This document shows, one piece after another, positions 23,267 through 33,197 of a stretch of DNA of 64,000 nucleotides; within the stretch, counting starts at the first letter, position 1, and each line of letters begins with the position of its first letter. A program made the position numbers and the translations under genes. Below the pieces are notes generated by a model. The model saw nothing but the letters and a program-made list of their open reading frames with translations, ran no database searches and had not been told where the DNA came from. The stretch spans positions 4,278,001 to 4,342,000 of the forward strand of contig JAGMUV010000003.1 of assembly GCA_020744425.1 (NCBI GenBank). Direction: 5' to 3'. The stretch comes from Dactylonectria macrodidyma. Taxonomy: Eukaryota; Ascomycota; Sordariomycetes; Hypocreales; Nectriaceae.

Positions 23267-23867
23267 GCTTGGTTGGTTTGAGATGGAGTTTAGAGCTATT
23301 ATGAACATCTATATGGAATGAATAGACATAGAAGCAAAAGCGGCACTTATTAGAGAAATATTTACTTCTTATTTTTTTTTAAACCTGATTCGCATCGCAT
23401 GAACTTGACTGCCAATGTTTGCCTCTCATTCCCTGCACACATCAATTCAACGACCGTCAATGGGTCAAATTCACGTCTGACTGTGAGGATCTTAATATCA
23501 CCTAGATCCATCTTACATCAAACTCACATCTGACCTCTTCAATCCCCGTCGCTAGTGTCATAAGCGCCTTATCGGACGGAAAAGGTTTCCGTGGATGCAT
23601 TAGTGACTTGGTGGCCAGACCCTGAATTTTCAGTGGTGCCATACGCTAACAAAGCCGTATGACGTCTTTGCTTAATTAATCATGGCCTGAATTTTTTTTT
23701 ATCTAGGTCGATCTCCTGACAAGGCCTGGCCTGGCATCTCCGTAACTCCGTCCGAGCCCCCGCATTTCCCGCCGTACTTTTGCTTCTCCCTCTGGCAAAT
23801 ACTCCGGCCGAAGCTCCGCCATAGCCCTGAAGATCTTAGAAGGCAAAGAAACTCCCCGGGGTCCACG
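23267..23867. other. Intergenic between OYE and Zn2Cys6 gene
   Basis: No gene is supported. The part next to the downstream ATG has several ACTCCG or CTCCG words (about 23738-23818), resembling the motifs before the oxidoreductase and dehydrogenase genes. Confidence 0.4.
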
Positions 23868-26096
23868 ATGACGACAACTCCTGCGTCTCCACCGATCGCA
23901 GAAGAAGCTCCATCGTCGCTGAGGCGTCCGAGGAAGCAAGTCTCGCGGGCGTGCGACTGGTGCCGTGCGAGGAAGATTCGCTGCGACAATGCGCAGCCGT
24001 GCAAGGCGTGTCGACAGCGGAATGCGCAGTGTACGCATAAGGGTGTTGACGATGAGCCGAGGACGTTACCACAAGCGCTAAGGTATGCTGGCACTGCGAG
24101 AAGTAGAGGGTATTGGCTGATGGCGAACAGAGAGATTGAGCGGTTGAAGCAGCGCGTGAGAGAACTCGAAGCCAAACTTCACTCGTCAGCGAACCGAGGC
24201 TCGATTCCTACCCCCGATCACATATCCAACTTTTCAAGTCCTGGCTTCGACAGTCACCTGGCCACGCCTCTGCAGACGATATCGCCGCCGCCGGCCTTTT
24301 CCTCCCGCTCGAAGCCTCAATGGAGAGGCATCTACGTCGACACGGCCCGGTCCGATCAGCCATCGTACTATGGAGCTTCGTCATCGTTTTACTTTGTCAG
24401 TCGCATTGGAGGATATCTCGGCAAGGCTCTTCAGCTGCCTTGTGCCGATCAGGCCATGCAGCTTCCGGGGCCGAGCAAAAAGGTCCATCTGGATGCTGAG
24501 GCGAGAGGCAGCAGTGAAGATCCCGCAGCATCTGTTAATGAACGTCCGCGGTTCATGTCGCGCTCGCAGGAGGAGTCGCTTCTGAGGTTGTTCTGGGAAG
24601 GATACCACTGCATAGCGCCCGTCATTGACGAAGTTGAATTCCGGAAACACTACGCGTCTCTATGGGAACCCTCTCGCGCCTGTCGAAAGCCGTCTCCTCT
24701 CGTCGACATCATCCTCGCGCTCTGCTTGCAGTACGGCTATGCGTACATCCCCCAGGCCGTGGCCACGTCGACAGAAGGCGAGGCATCTCTGGATGACGCC
24801 ACGATTGCAGGACGCTGGTACTATCGACGCTCGCAGTCCCTTCTCATGGCCGACCTTGAGAGCCCGTCTATATCCACGGTGCAGAGCTACATCTTTGCCT
24901 CCATGTATCTCTGCTGCGCATCCTTTCAAAACATGAGTCACATCATCACCGCGCAGGCCATCCGCACCGCGCAGGTCCTGGGTTTGCACGTCGAGCCGCC
25001 CGCAGACATGCCCCATGGCGAGAGGGAGTTGCGCAAGAGGATCTGGTGGGCGGTTTGGATGTCCGACACTAAGATCTCCTACAAGCTCGGCCGTCCTTTT
25101 CTGGTTGATCGAGCCCAGGTCACGGCGACAATGTTTTCTGATGATATCGAAGCCGCATCGTACAACGGCGCGACTCTTGGGTCCTACGGGCCCAACGTTA
25201 CATGGCTCAGCTACGCGATACATAACCACCGACTATTCCACACCATGATGGATATTTACGATCCGCTTTGGGGCAGGTTTGGCGAAGTGATTAGCCAAAA
25301 CGGCCTCTCGTGCGTGTACACGGATCCCGATGCCGTAGAGACGTGCGCAAAGCTGCTAGCTACCAAGCTCCCAGCCATCAAGTCCTGGGTTGACAATGTC
25401 CCTGTAGAGCTGAAGATGCAGCGTCGTGGCGGCGGAGAGCCGTACTCGACAGGATGTCTAGCGGTTGAGATTGAAGCTCTGGCGCCAACATGGCTCCAAC
25501 GACAGCGCGTCTGTCTTGAACTGACATATCACAACGTCGTCATAAACCTCACCCGCCCTTTCATCACCTTTTACTCTCATCCCGGCACCTACACGCCCGT
25601 AGCCGAGCGCCACGCCACAACCTGCGTCGACCACGCCGTCTCCTTCACCCTCATCATGCACCAGATCGTCACCGAGTCGGACCTGATGAGTGGCTGGTCC
25701 GAGTACTTCAGCGTGCAGTGGAACGCGGCCATCACGCTTGTCGGCTTCGTCCTCGCGTACCCGATCCACCAAGCTACCCTCAAGGCCCGCAACGCGCTGG
25801 ACAAGGCAGTAGCCGTATTCGACGTTTTTGGCGCCAACTTTGCCGTGAGCGCCGATGCGGCTGCCATCACGAGGGATTTGATGGCGAAGGCTGATACGCT
25901 GGCTGGAAGGTTGAGCAGCGGCATCACAGGGGAGGCGACGGCGTGGGGGAATACTGATGGTAGTAACGACGGGCTGGCGTGGCTGGACCCGAGTCAGCAG
26001 GACGGCTTTGGCCAGTTTATGGACTGGGCGCTGTCGGTGGATTCGTTCAACAGCTTCGAGAGGTTTTTTAATCCTGGGAATCCGGCAGATTTATAA
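23868..26096 (+). CDS. Zn2Cys6 transcription factor with fungal-specific TF domain
   Basis: Read as exons 23868-24082 and 24131-26096, it encodes 726 residues. The zinc cluster uses C29, C32, C39, C45, C48 and C55, with basic RARKIR between. Removing a 48 bp intron (GTATGC..CAG, with CTGAT branch) joins the cluster to a heptad helix REIERLKQRVRELEAKL. The intron has no stop and a length divisible by three, so unspliced mRNA would give 742 residues. The middle homology region (about 200-560) includes FWEGYHCIAPVIDE and RIWWAVWMSDTKISYKLGRP, typical of the fungal_trans domain. It is a nuclear regulator, probably acting on CGG-containing promoters. The neighbouring oxidoreductase genes are plausible targets. 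Confidence 0.9.
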   Translation: MTTTPASPPIAEEAPSSLRRPRKQVSRACDWCRARKIRCDNAQPCKACRQRNAQCTHKGVDDEPRTLPQALRYAGTARSRGYWLMANREIERLKQRVRELEAKLHSSANRGSIPTPDHISNFSSPGFDSHLATPLQTISPPPAFSSRSKPQWRGIYVDTARSDQPSYYGASSSFYFVSRIGGYLGKALQLPCADQAMQLPGPSKKVHLDAEARGSSEDPAASVNERPRFMSRSQEESLLRLFWEGYHCIAPVIDEVEFRKHYASLWEPSRACRKPSPLVDIILALCLQYGYAYIPQAVATSTEGEASLDDATIAGRWYYRRSQSLLMADLESPSISTVQSYIFASMYLCCASFQNMSHIITAQAIRTAQVLGLHVEPPADMPHGERELRKRIWWAVWMSDTKISYKLGRPFLVDRAQVTATMFSDDIEAASYNGATLGSYGPNVTWLSYAIHNHRLFHTMMDIYDPLWGRFGEVISQNGLSCVYTDPDAVETCAKLLATKLPAIKSWVDNVPVELKMQRRGGGEPYSTGCLAVEIEALAPTWLQRQRVCLELTYHNVVINLTRPFITFYSHPGTYTPVAERHATTCVDHAVSFTLIMHQIVTESDLMSGWSEYFSVQWNAAITLVGFVLAYPIHQATLKARNALDKAVAVFDVFGANFAVSADAAAITRDLMAKADTLAGRLSSGITGEATAWGNTDGSNDGLAWLDPSQQDGFGQFMDWALSVDSFNSFERFFNPGNPADL

Positions 26097-26450
26097 AGGC
26101 CTGGATAGTTGGGACCATTTGGCCTCAACTGGCGTTGGAGTGTCTAGCGTCTTTGGCATCAGGCACAAAGCTAACTTGGCCGAGCACGGCATATCAACGC
26201 ATAGATGCTACTTGGGCCACGGTTTACTGCCTGATGAAATGTTATTAGAGTCCGAAATAGGCTTCGTTCGGCTTATAGTTAGGCGTTGGGCGTTGATACT
26301 TGGACATGTTCATCTGACGTCAGCGCTTGGATGGCTTGGGTGAGTCTCTCAGTCAGCAAAACACTAAGATGTACAAAGCCTGTAACTCAACTAAGGGTGC
26401 AACAAGAAACACAAACAAATGAAAAGAACTGGTCTTTTGTTCCCATTGCG
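26097..26450. other. Intergenic, upstream of sulfotransferase-like gene
   Basis: A 354 bp gap holding the 3' end of the regulator gene and the leader of the next gene. The open frame continuing upstream of 26451 shows no conserved content. Confidence 0.4.
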
Positions 26451-27293
26451 ATGACACATAACTTTGTCCCCTTTGCCTCTGGCCCAGTGCGGGAGAAAAA
26501 GGTCCTATCGCTCGGCTTCTACCGCACCGGCTCCCACTCGCTCCAAGAAGCCCTCAGCATCCTCGGCTACCGCGCTGTCTTCCACTCATCGGCCATGGCC
26601 CGATGCCCCGAGAAGTGGATCGGCCTCGGCGCCGCGGCCGACGACAACATCCCGTGCCTGCCGTCCTATACTGGCCGAACCTGGGCACGCGCCGACTGGG
26701 ACGCCTACTTTGGCCCCTGCGAGGCCCTCACTGACGTGACGCCCTTTGCGGAGCCTCTGCTCGCCGCGTACCCGGATGCCAAAGTCATACTCGTCGGCCG
26801 TGACTTCGACCACTGGGCCGAGAGCTTCCTCGACGCCCTTGTCGGCCCTTCGTCCGACAGCTTCGCGGCCTGGATCAGCGGCAACTGGATGGAGCCGGTG
26901 CTGGGTCTGCATATTACCCAGAACGCGTGGAAGATGTACATGGGGCTCTTGGGCGTGTGCGACCTACGCAAGGCAACGGATCGCAGGATTATGCGCGCCG
27001 CCTACGACCGCCATTACACCACCGTGCGCCGCATCGTAGCCCCAGAGAGGCTGCTGGAGCTTGACCTCAAGGATCTGGGCTGGGAACCGCTGTGTACGTT
27101 TCTCGGAAAGGATGTGCCGAGCGTGCCGTTTCCGCGTCTAAACGAGGGGCGCGTCTTTCGGAATGAGTATCGCCGGCTTCACTTTCTCGCTATCCTAGGA
27201 GGGACTCTGAAGCTGGTATCTTCTATAGCCATCGGGGGCGGTGTGCTTGTGGCGGCTCTATCACTGACTCGTGGGAGGGGATTTCTTCTATGA
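26451..27293 (+). CDS. Sulfotransferase-like P-loop protein with C-terminal anchor
   Basis: A single exon of 280 residues, starting at the ATG just before conserved sequence. GFYRTGSHSL at 22-31 is the loop that in this fungal/animal sulfotransferase-like family (PF17784 type, by recognition) replaces the PAPS-binding P-loop. KVILVGRDFDHWAESF follows as the second core strand, then WMEPVLG and a C-terminal YRRLHFLAILGG. One hydrophobic segment at about 250-272 probably anchors it in a membrane. Many such fungal proteins remain uncharacterised, and true sulfotransferase activity is unproven. It lies just after the Zn2Cys6 regulator on the same strand. Confidence 0.8.
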   Translation: MTHNFVPFASGPVREKKVLSLGFYRTGSHSLQEALSILGYRAVFHSSAMARCPEKWIGLGAAADDNIPCLPSYTGRTWARADWDAYFGPCEALTDVTPFAEPLLAAYPDAKVILVGRDFDHWAESFLDALVGPSSDSFAAWISGNWMEPVLGLHITQNAWKMYMGLLGVCDLRKATDRRIMRAAYDRHYTTVRRIVAPERLLELDLKDLGWEPLCTFLGKDVPSVPFPRLNEGRVFRNEYRRLHFLAILGGTLKLVSSIAIGGGVLVAALSLTRGRGFLL

Positions 27294-28462
27294 CATTAGG
27301 TGTGCATTTTGTTCTGTCTTCGAAGCTGTACTATTGCAAACGAGTAACACGTGCTCCGTATGAGTGGCCTTTTCTCCGGGCATATTTGCCTCTGGTGAAC
27401 CTTGTGCAAGGCCAACACACATTCTAGTAACCCGTTCTCCTGGTGACTCTCCACGTATTCCGGGTCGTCGTACCAGTGGCCCTGAACCGTCTCCCTGGGG
27501 TCAACGCCATCTATATCACAACGCACCCGCGACTACATATGAACGAGTCACGTTTAGCGCTGAGTTACTACGGCTACCACTGCAACGCTGTCGCTATGCT
27601 CAAGGCCGATGCTGACCAATGGACCGGCATTGATAACAACGCGAGTAAGGGTATCGCCCATGAGGATATCAGATACTATCTGCGTTTCCTCGCTAATCAA
27701 GGTCACGCCGTGATCCATTAGTTGAGGATGCGAGTTGCCGCTTCTTGCGGCCGATATTGCCCAGGCTAGGTGCAGTGGAGGCTGAGAGGTCGTCGAGGTG
27801 CGGCTCAAGTGAGATTGCAATATTTAGATCAGGGATTAACATGTTGGAGTTTCAAAGGCTGGTTAGAGGGGCGTACCTAGGAAATGTTTATCTTGATATA
27901 AAGTGGTTTGAGAAGACTAGAAGAGAATAGAGATACCCCTCCCGTCCCAAACTTGAATGAGGGTTTAGGTGTATGCAGTTGACTTCCCTGACGTTTTCCT
28001 CCGGTATCATTACGAACACCAATTTACGCTCCTTTAGAAGGAGACAGCGCCTGCTGTTGGATGGAATATCTCTAGCTAGGAGAAGGCTATGGGTAATGGG
28101 AAGACACAGAAAGAATGGAATAGGCAGCTTTAAATGATTCAGATCGTCAAGGGCTCCAGTACATCTACTTACCTTGTGATTGTCACCATGCATCCATTTC
28201 ATGTGACTTTCATGCGCAAGGCCTACAACAATGGCCTTATTTCGGCTTAGATACTTTCAATTGCATAAACTAACGGAAAGACTGGGGAAGTTCTTGTGAT
28301 GGATGACATTTTCTAATATCGCCAGGCCGAGAAGCTTGCCGCGAACAACCAGGGGCCCGGCCATAGCAACTGTCCATGAAGCTCTCACTTGTGCTTTTGA
28401 CTTTTCGCCAGTAGCAACTCGCCCTTGATGAAGCGGGCAGCAAACACAATAGTCCATGAAGC
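27294..28462. other. Intergenic, no supported gene
   Basis: About 1.2 kb between convergent genes. An open frame at 27443-27721 (92 codons) looks fairly protein-like but has no family match that I can recognise and no splice partner. I leave it uncalled. Confidence 0.4.
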
Positions 28463-29458
28463 TCAAGACGCTCCAACAAGTTTGAGCGAGTCCTCCCAGA
28501 GTCGACTCTCACTCTCAGGATCATACGCGTGTTTGGCGTATCCAGGGCTAAATGGGGGATCATCGTCCTTCAATGGCTCTGACTCTGCACAATCCGCCAA
28601 ATATTTCCCACCGTTTCCCTCCCACTGTTTGCCGATGGCCGCCCACACAGTTGTCGCAGCACCCTGCTCAGGGCTCTTCAGGCTCTTCCGCACTTCTTCG
28701 TTCTCCCCGAGAGCCGCAAATTCGGCTTCTGGAACGTGCTTCGAGAGACCGGTCATGATGCCACCAGGATGTAGGCTGGTGGCATGGAGGCCCTGAGATC
28801 CGTATCGCCGCTCTATCTCGTTTGCCATGTAGATGTTGGCGGTCTTGGACTGCCCGTAAGCAACCCATGGATGATATCCCCCATTTTGGAAGTTGTAGTT
28901 GTCCGAGGCGTTGATGCCGCCCATCGAGTGAGCAGTAGAGGAAAGCACAACAACTCTGGAGTGGAATTCTGGCGTCACGGCTGCCAAGAGCGCTGGTTTT
29001 AGCAGCTCGAAGAACAGAAAGTGAGACAGGTGATTGGTTCCAAACTGCAACTCGTGGCCATCCTTGGTGAACTCAAGAGTCTGGACTGCCATGATTCCAG
29101 CATTGTTCACCAAGATGTTGATCTTGTCTGTCTTGGACAAGATCTGAGAGGCTGCCGCACGAACGCTTTCCAGGGAATCTTGGTCCATCTCGACGAGTTC
29201 CATGCGACCGGGCTCAAAAATGTCCACCAAGGCTGTCTTCGCTTTGGCGAGGTCTCTGGCGGTCAAGAAAAGTTTCGCTCCTGTGGCCGAGAGGGCACGA
29301 GCTGTTTCGATTCCGATTCCAGATGAGGTACCGGTGATGACGATGACTTTGCCTTGCAGTTTGTTCTCCGCGGCTTCATCCTGGATGATTTGCAAGGCGG
29401 TAGGTCTGGCGTCCCCAGGGCCTTGGGGATTGGCGTGGGCTGCGGCGTAGCGAGACAT
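28463..29458 (-). CDS. Short-chain dehydrogenase/reductase (retinol-dehydrogenase-like)
   Basis: A single exon of 331 residues from the ATG at 29458. A longer in-frame extension upstream is low-complexity Ser-rich and probably untranslated. The cofactor motif TGTSSGIG is at 42-49, NNAG at 118-121, the catalytic Ser in VVLSSTAHS, and YxxxK at Y201-K205. The spacing and C-terminal PEQGAATTVWAA fit the WWOX/retinol-dehydrogenase-like branch of classical SDRs, which oxidise or reduce alcohol/ketone groups with NADP(H). The substrate is unknown. The upstream region carries repeated AACTCCGC words, and a TIR element begins about 400 bp away. Confidence 0.92.
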   Translation of the reverse strand: MSRYAAAHANPQGPGDARPTALQIIQDEAAENKLQGKVIVITGTSSGIGIETARALSATGAKLFLTARDLAKAKTALVDIFEPGRMELVEMDQDSLESVRAAASQILSKTDKINILVNNAGIMAVQTLEFTKDGHELQFGTNHLSHFLFFELLKPALLAAVTPEFHSRVVVLSSTAHSMGGINASDNYNFQNGGYHPWVAYGQSKTANIYMANEIERRYGSQGLHATSLHPGGIMTGLSKHVPEAEFAALGENEEVRKSLKSPEQGAATTVWAAIGKQWEGNGGKYLADCAESEPLKDDDPPFSPGYAKHAYDPESESRLWEDSLKLVGAS

Positions 29459-29604
29459 GTTTAGTAACAGTGTTTGATGCGTATTGAGGCTAGACGATGA
29501 TGAAGATGAAAGATAAGTGTATACACTACGAAACTTGGGTCTCCCCAGTCTTTTATACTGGGCTAGGAGATCCATCATGGCCTCTATTCGACCACGAAGA
29601 CTAG

Positions 29605-29745
29605 TTTAACTCCGCCTGGGGGTCTGTGACCAACGCCAAAGTCGGTGTTAGTGAGTCTCTAAACTCCGCGCTATCGACGAGTTGTCCGCTTCGCCAAGGG
29701 AGAGTTGCTGGCACAGGGACAAAAAACCACAGTTCTAAACTCCGC
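29605..29745. promoter_or_regulatory. Three AACTCCGC elements upstream of the SDR gene
   Basis: CTAAACTCCGC occurs exactly twice (29659-29669, 29735-29745), and TTTAACTCCGC once (29605-29615), within 141 bp before the dehydrogenase. Equal orientation and extended identity suggest binding sites for one factor. This is unproven. Confidence 0.4.
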
Positions 29746-29864
29746 TCATTGCTCATCTAAGCTCGGGGAGTTGAGCTCTCCGACGAAAACTCTCGAAGCA
29801 TCATGGCTGACTTTTTTGCCTATTTCGTCGTAGCGTCGGGTTGACTTGAATCTTAGCCTTTGTT

Positions 29865-30679
29865 AGAGTGGGGACCCACAACACCGTCACCCCACATCAC
29901 CGTCACCCCACATCACCATCACCCCCGCTCTGTCTTATATATATCATAACTCTCTCATATAACTAAGCTATTATATAACTATTTAAAGCTTAAATTAACT
30001 AATTTTCTAAGTATACTATTTATAATAGATGAGGATTATAAACATTTTTTTAAATCTATAATATTATAAGCCTAATATAATACAGTTATTAATACCGTAA
30101 AAGACTATAGTGTGCCAGAGCTGAGAGCTCTACTAGCTAGAAAACTCGGGATTTAATTAGCTGGCCGATCTAAGTGCTAGTCTTAATAAGGCAATTAATA
30201 AAGATAATAATAATATAAATATATTTTAAAGAGGTTTATATGTTTAATTGTTATAGATAGGTCGGGACCAGGTTCCCACTAGCAGAAATGACATGCCCAT
30301 AGTCAAATCTTCCACTCTGGAAGTTAGATCAGACAATCAAGACTTTACACACAACATACAGAACCAGATCACTAAGTACCAATTACTAAGGTGAAGGAAC
30401 TGTAACAGTGTAAATACACACAACCAGCGTATCTGACGGTATAGCTGCTGATAACGACATTCCTCAAGACGAACACGGAGAGAACCATAACATTAATCTT
30501 TTTAAAAAAAAGTATTAAAAATTATATAAAAAAAAGATATTTATTAAATATTAGTTATAATTAGTTGATTATATGATATTAGTTAAGAAATTGCAGAGTG
30601 AAGTTAAAAGCATTATCGCGATGTAAGGCGTTTAGGGGTGATAGTAATGTGGGGTGACGGTGTTGTGGGCCCCCACTCT
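29865..30679. mobile_element. Non-autonomous TIR DNA element, AT-rich interior
   Basis: Left arm 29865-29909 and right arm 30635-30679 are inverted copies matching at about 41 of 45 positions by eye. All four differences are C/T or G/A transitions. The left arm adds 16 bp tandem copies of CACCGTCACCCCACAT. The interior is very AT-rich with no transposase frame, so this is a MITE-like or decayed class II element, and transition-only decay suggests repeat-induced point mutation. No clear target-site duplication was seen (TTTGTT and GCTGGA flank it). Confidence 0.72.
29881..29920. repeat. 16 bp tandem repeat in the left TIR
   Basis: CACCGTCACCCCACAT is repeated in tandem (two copies plus a diverged partial third) just inside the left end of the element. 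The right arm has one copy. Confidence 0.7.
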
Positions 30680-30837
30680 GCTGGATGACCATTTTCGCCT
30701 CTTTGGGCTTAGCTCCTCGGACGATGATCAGTAGTTCTTCAGACACGATGACGAGATTTCCCTCTTCCACCTCCCTGGATGTGCCAGCTCTGATGTATGC
30801 TTCTGGCCTCACCGTAAAATTTGTTTCAGTCAAGGAG

Positions 30838-31843
30838 ATGCTTAGCACCAGCCAACGCCTCACAGCCGAAGAGCGGAAAGAGCGGAAACGGTTTCAGAAC
30901 CGATTGAATCAACGGGCGCGCAGTAAGCCAAAGTTAGGGTCCCTGTAATCTGTCTCCCTAGCTCACTGAACCAGGGCAACGCGTTAAGGACAGAGAAGCC
31001 GACACTACTAAGCTGTTTTGGGTTGAACGTTGGCGTCTTGGGGAAGATTCCAGTCCTTCGACCCAAAAGCCGCCGCACGTCGTCAACAGTTCAGAAGACA
31101 TTGCCAATGACGGACAAGCTCTTCGCCTTGCAGAACGTCCGCCATCACAACATCCAACCAAGATCTCTGGCACACCAAATAGGGCACCTCCTCCCCTGCA
31201 ACCTGCATCAACCCATGGCGCCGACCTTTCCCTACCTGCTGATCACGCCCTGATCCGTCTAATAACACACAACGTGTGTCGAGGGTTAGTGGAGAACAAG
31301 TCAATACTAAGGCTCATGGCAAGTTTCATCAACGCCGTCCACAACCCCCCGCTACCTCCTGATGTCGCAGCAGGATGTAGTACTGTCGTGCTGCGAACTA
31401 CACACCAGACAATTCCAACCGGTCTTCTACCAACACAGCTCCAAATGAACTCTCCACACCCTAGCTGGATGGACATACTCCCGTTTCCAGAAATCAGAAA
31501 TAATCTCATTCGGGGACAATACATGTTCAACCACAGAAGCTTCCTTGAAGATCTGGTCGGGGATCTGATCTATATCATGCCGCCGCGTGACCCAGATCAG
31601 GAAGGGTTGATGCCAACAACGTGTCCGCGGATGAACCAGCGGAGCCAACCTACACACAATGGCAACGGCCTCATTCTGTGGGGAGAGCCTTACCTAAAGG
31701 AGAGTTGGGAGGCCAGTCCGCAATTTCTGGCAAAGTGGGCATGGGCTGTCGAGGGATGTCGTGACCTTGTTGACGTCTCGAACGGTTGGCGAACTACCAG
31801 GGGTGAGGATCTTCTGCAAACAAGCGGAAGTGGACAACCATAG
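30838..31843 (+). CDS. bZIP transcription factor with DUF3425 domain
   Basis: Exons 30838-30922 and 30975-31843, with a 52 bp intron, encode 317 residues. The spliced basic region reads EERKERKRFQNRLNQRARRQR with the invariant N21-x7-R29, and the splice falls inside R29. A short, weak leucine-zipper region is followed by a Ser/Pro-rich linker. The C-terminal DUF3425 part has LPADHALIRLITHNVCRGL, HPSWMDILPFPEIRNNLI and GLILWGEPYLKESWEASP. Such fungal bZIP-type proteins are nuclear and often pathway-specific. In-frame ATGs further upstream (first at 30685) exist, but the short start is usual for the family. The start lies only 158 bp from the end of a TIR element, which may supply or disrupt its promoter. 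Confidence 0.85.
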
Positions 31844-32543
31844 GCCTCATACATGGAGTCTATCATAGTAGTCTCAAAGTTATTAAATTTCTTCTGGGTT
31901 TTCAGCAGCCTTCGCTAGAGAGAAACTAATAATCGCCCACTTGGGTATTCTGGCCAGCAAAACACGGTGACGAATCACTAGACGCTGAAAAAGCCCACAT
32001 ATGCCTCCAGCTGACGTACGTAATTCATCCGTCACACGCACATTGGCTTAAGACCTACCTGCTGGCTGCCTCGGTGTCCTCCGTCTACATTGTGCCGCGA
32101 AGTTCCCTCTCAATCCGAACAGCATGGTAGACTCCCCAACTTTGCCCATACATGAATTATGAGAACAACAAGGTAGTGACTTAATATATTGGAGTTGAAA
32201 ATACTGGTTGAAGGGACGCCTAGAGGGCAAGTATATAGTCTGAAGGCAAGTCTCTCTACACTTTCACTTTTGCACTTCAGACTTAACCTCTTTATACTAG
32301 AATCTTTTGAATCAATTTATGTATGATGGACACCTGAAATCCAACATATAGTAGTCATAGAGCAAAGTAATGGTACATAATTTAGTATACTCTAGAACTA
32401 TAAATTCACTGGTTCATGCCAAGTACATGCTCTCACTCAACTAAAACATAAACACGACTCGAAAACCCAATATTCCCACATGATTGACTTCGTGACCCTC
32501 CCACGACTCCCGTTTGACGACCGATGACATTCCGTTCATGCTA
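31844..32543. other. Convergent intergenic region
   Basis: Lies between the ends of the bZIP gene and a minus-strand gene, moderately AT-rich. No gene or repeat is supported. Confidence 0.45.
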
Positions 32544-33197
32544 CTAGCCATGATTCTCGCGGAAATACACCAGGTGCTGCATGACTGATTGGCATTGCCG
32601 GTCCAAATAGAACACTTGCCCGCCTGACATGTCATGCAAGGCATGGTTCTTCCACTCATAGAAACGAACGCATTTGCCTACAGCAAGGGCACCAAACTTT
32701 CGTTGGGTTCCGTGGATGGATCCGAGGTACTGCTTCAGTTGATCAACCCCTTGCTCCCAGATTTTGTCTTGTGTTTCAAGTCCAGGCGCCTTGCATTCGA
32801 CGACGAGAAACTTTCTTTCGTTGACTTGAACGTCGATGACAATGTGGGCCGTGAAGAGATCCACCCTACCATGGCCTAGAAGAATCTCGGGGCCAGTTGA
32901 GTAGTTGTCTCTGCCAGGGAAGACATCATGCAAGATGTCATCCCAGATACGAGATGTTTCACCTTCTGGTTGTCCCTTGACAAGGCAAGCATTAATCAAA
33001 CTTGATAGGTAAGGTATATACTCAATGACGCTCAATTAAAGCAAAAGGCCAGCAATATTGTCACATCTCCTAAGAAGACGGTACTGTCAGGCTTGACAAC
33101 CTCGACATCTCTGTCGTATCGTGGGGCTAGGGAAAGAGGGAGCCGATGAACTTAGTGTTCCGGTAGTATCCTCTTACGCAGGAAGATGGAAGGACAT
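32544..33197 (-). CDS. Uncharacterised protein with possible PD-(D/E)xK-like core
   Basis: Three exons are proposed: 33197-33178, 33110-33065 and 33020-32544, encoding 180 residues. The last exon has no usable ATG, and the two upstream exons were found from splice signals. Together they give a smooth start, MSFHLPADVEVVKPDST, then VFLGD and YIPYLSSL. The middle has HGRVDLFTAHIVIDVQ followed by FLVVECKAPG, a D..ExK arrangement as in PD-(D/E)xK nuclease-like folds. WEQGVDQLKQYL resembles the helix after that core in restriction-like domains. No family name comes to mind, and enzymatic activity is speculative. The 44 bp second intron is short, so the first two exons are less certain. Confidence 0.6.

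Noticed and set aside
27443..27721. 92-codon plus-strand ORF after the sulfotransferase-like gene
   Set aside because: Looks somewhat protein-like but no family, no supported splice partner and no neighbours to support it.
29865..29920. Direct repeats as a possible CRISPR-like array
   Set aside because: Only two to three units with no spacers, inside a TIR of a eukaryotic element.
30685..30837. Earlier ATGs in frame with the bZIP gene
   Set aside because: The added sequence has no conserved features and runs to the TIR border; the family usually starts just before the basic region.
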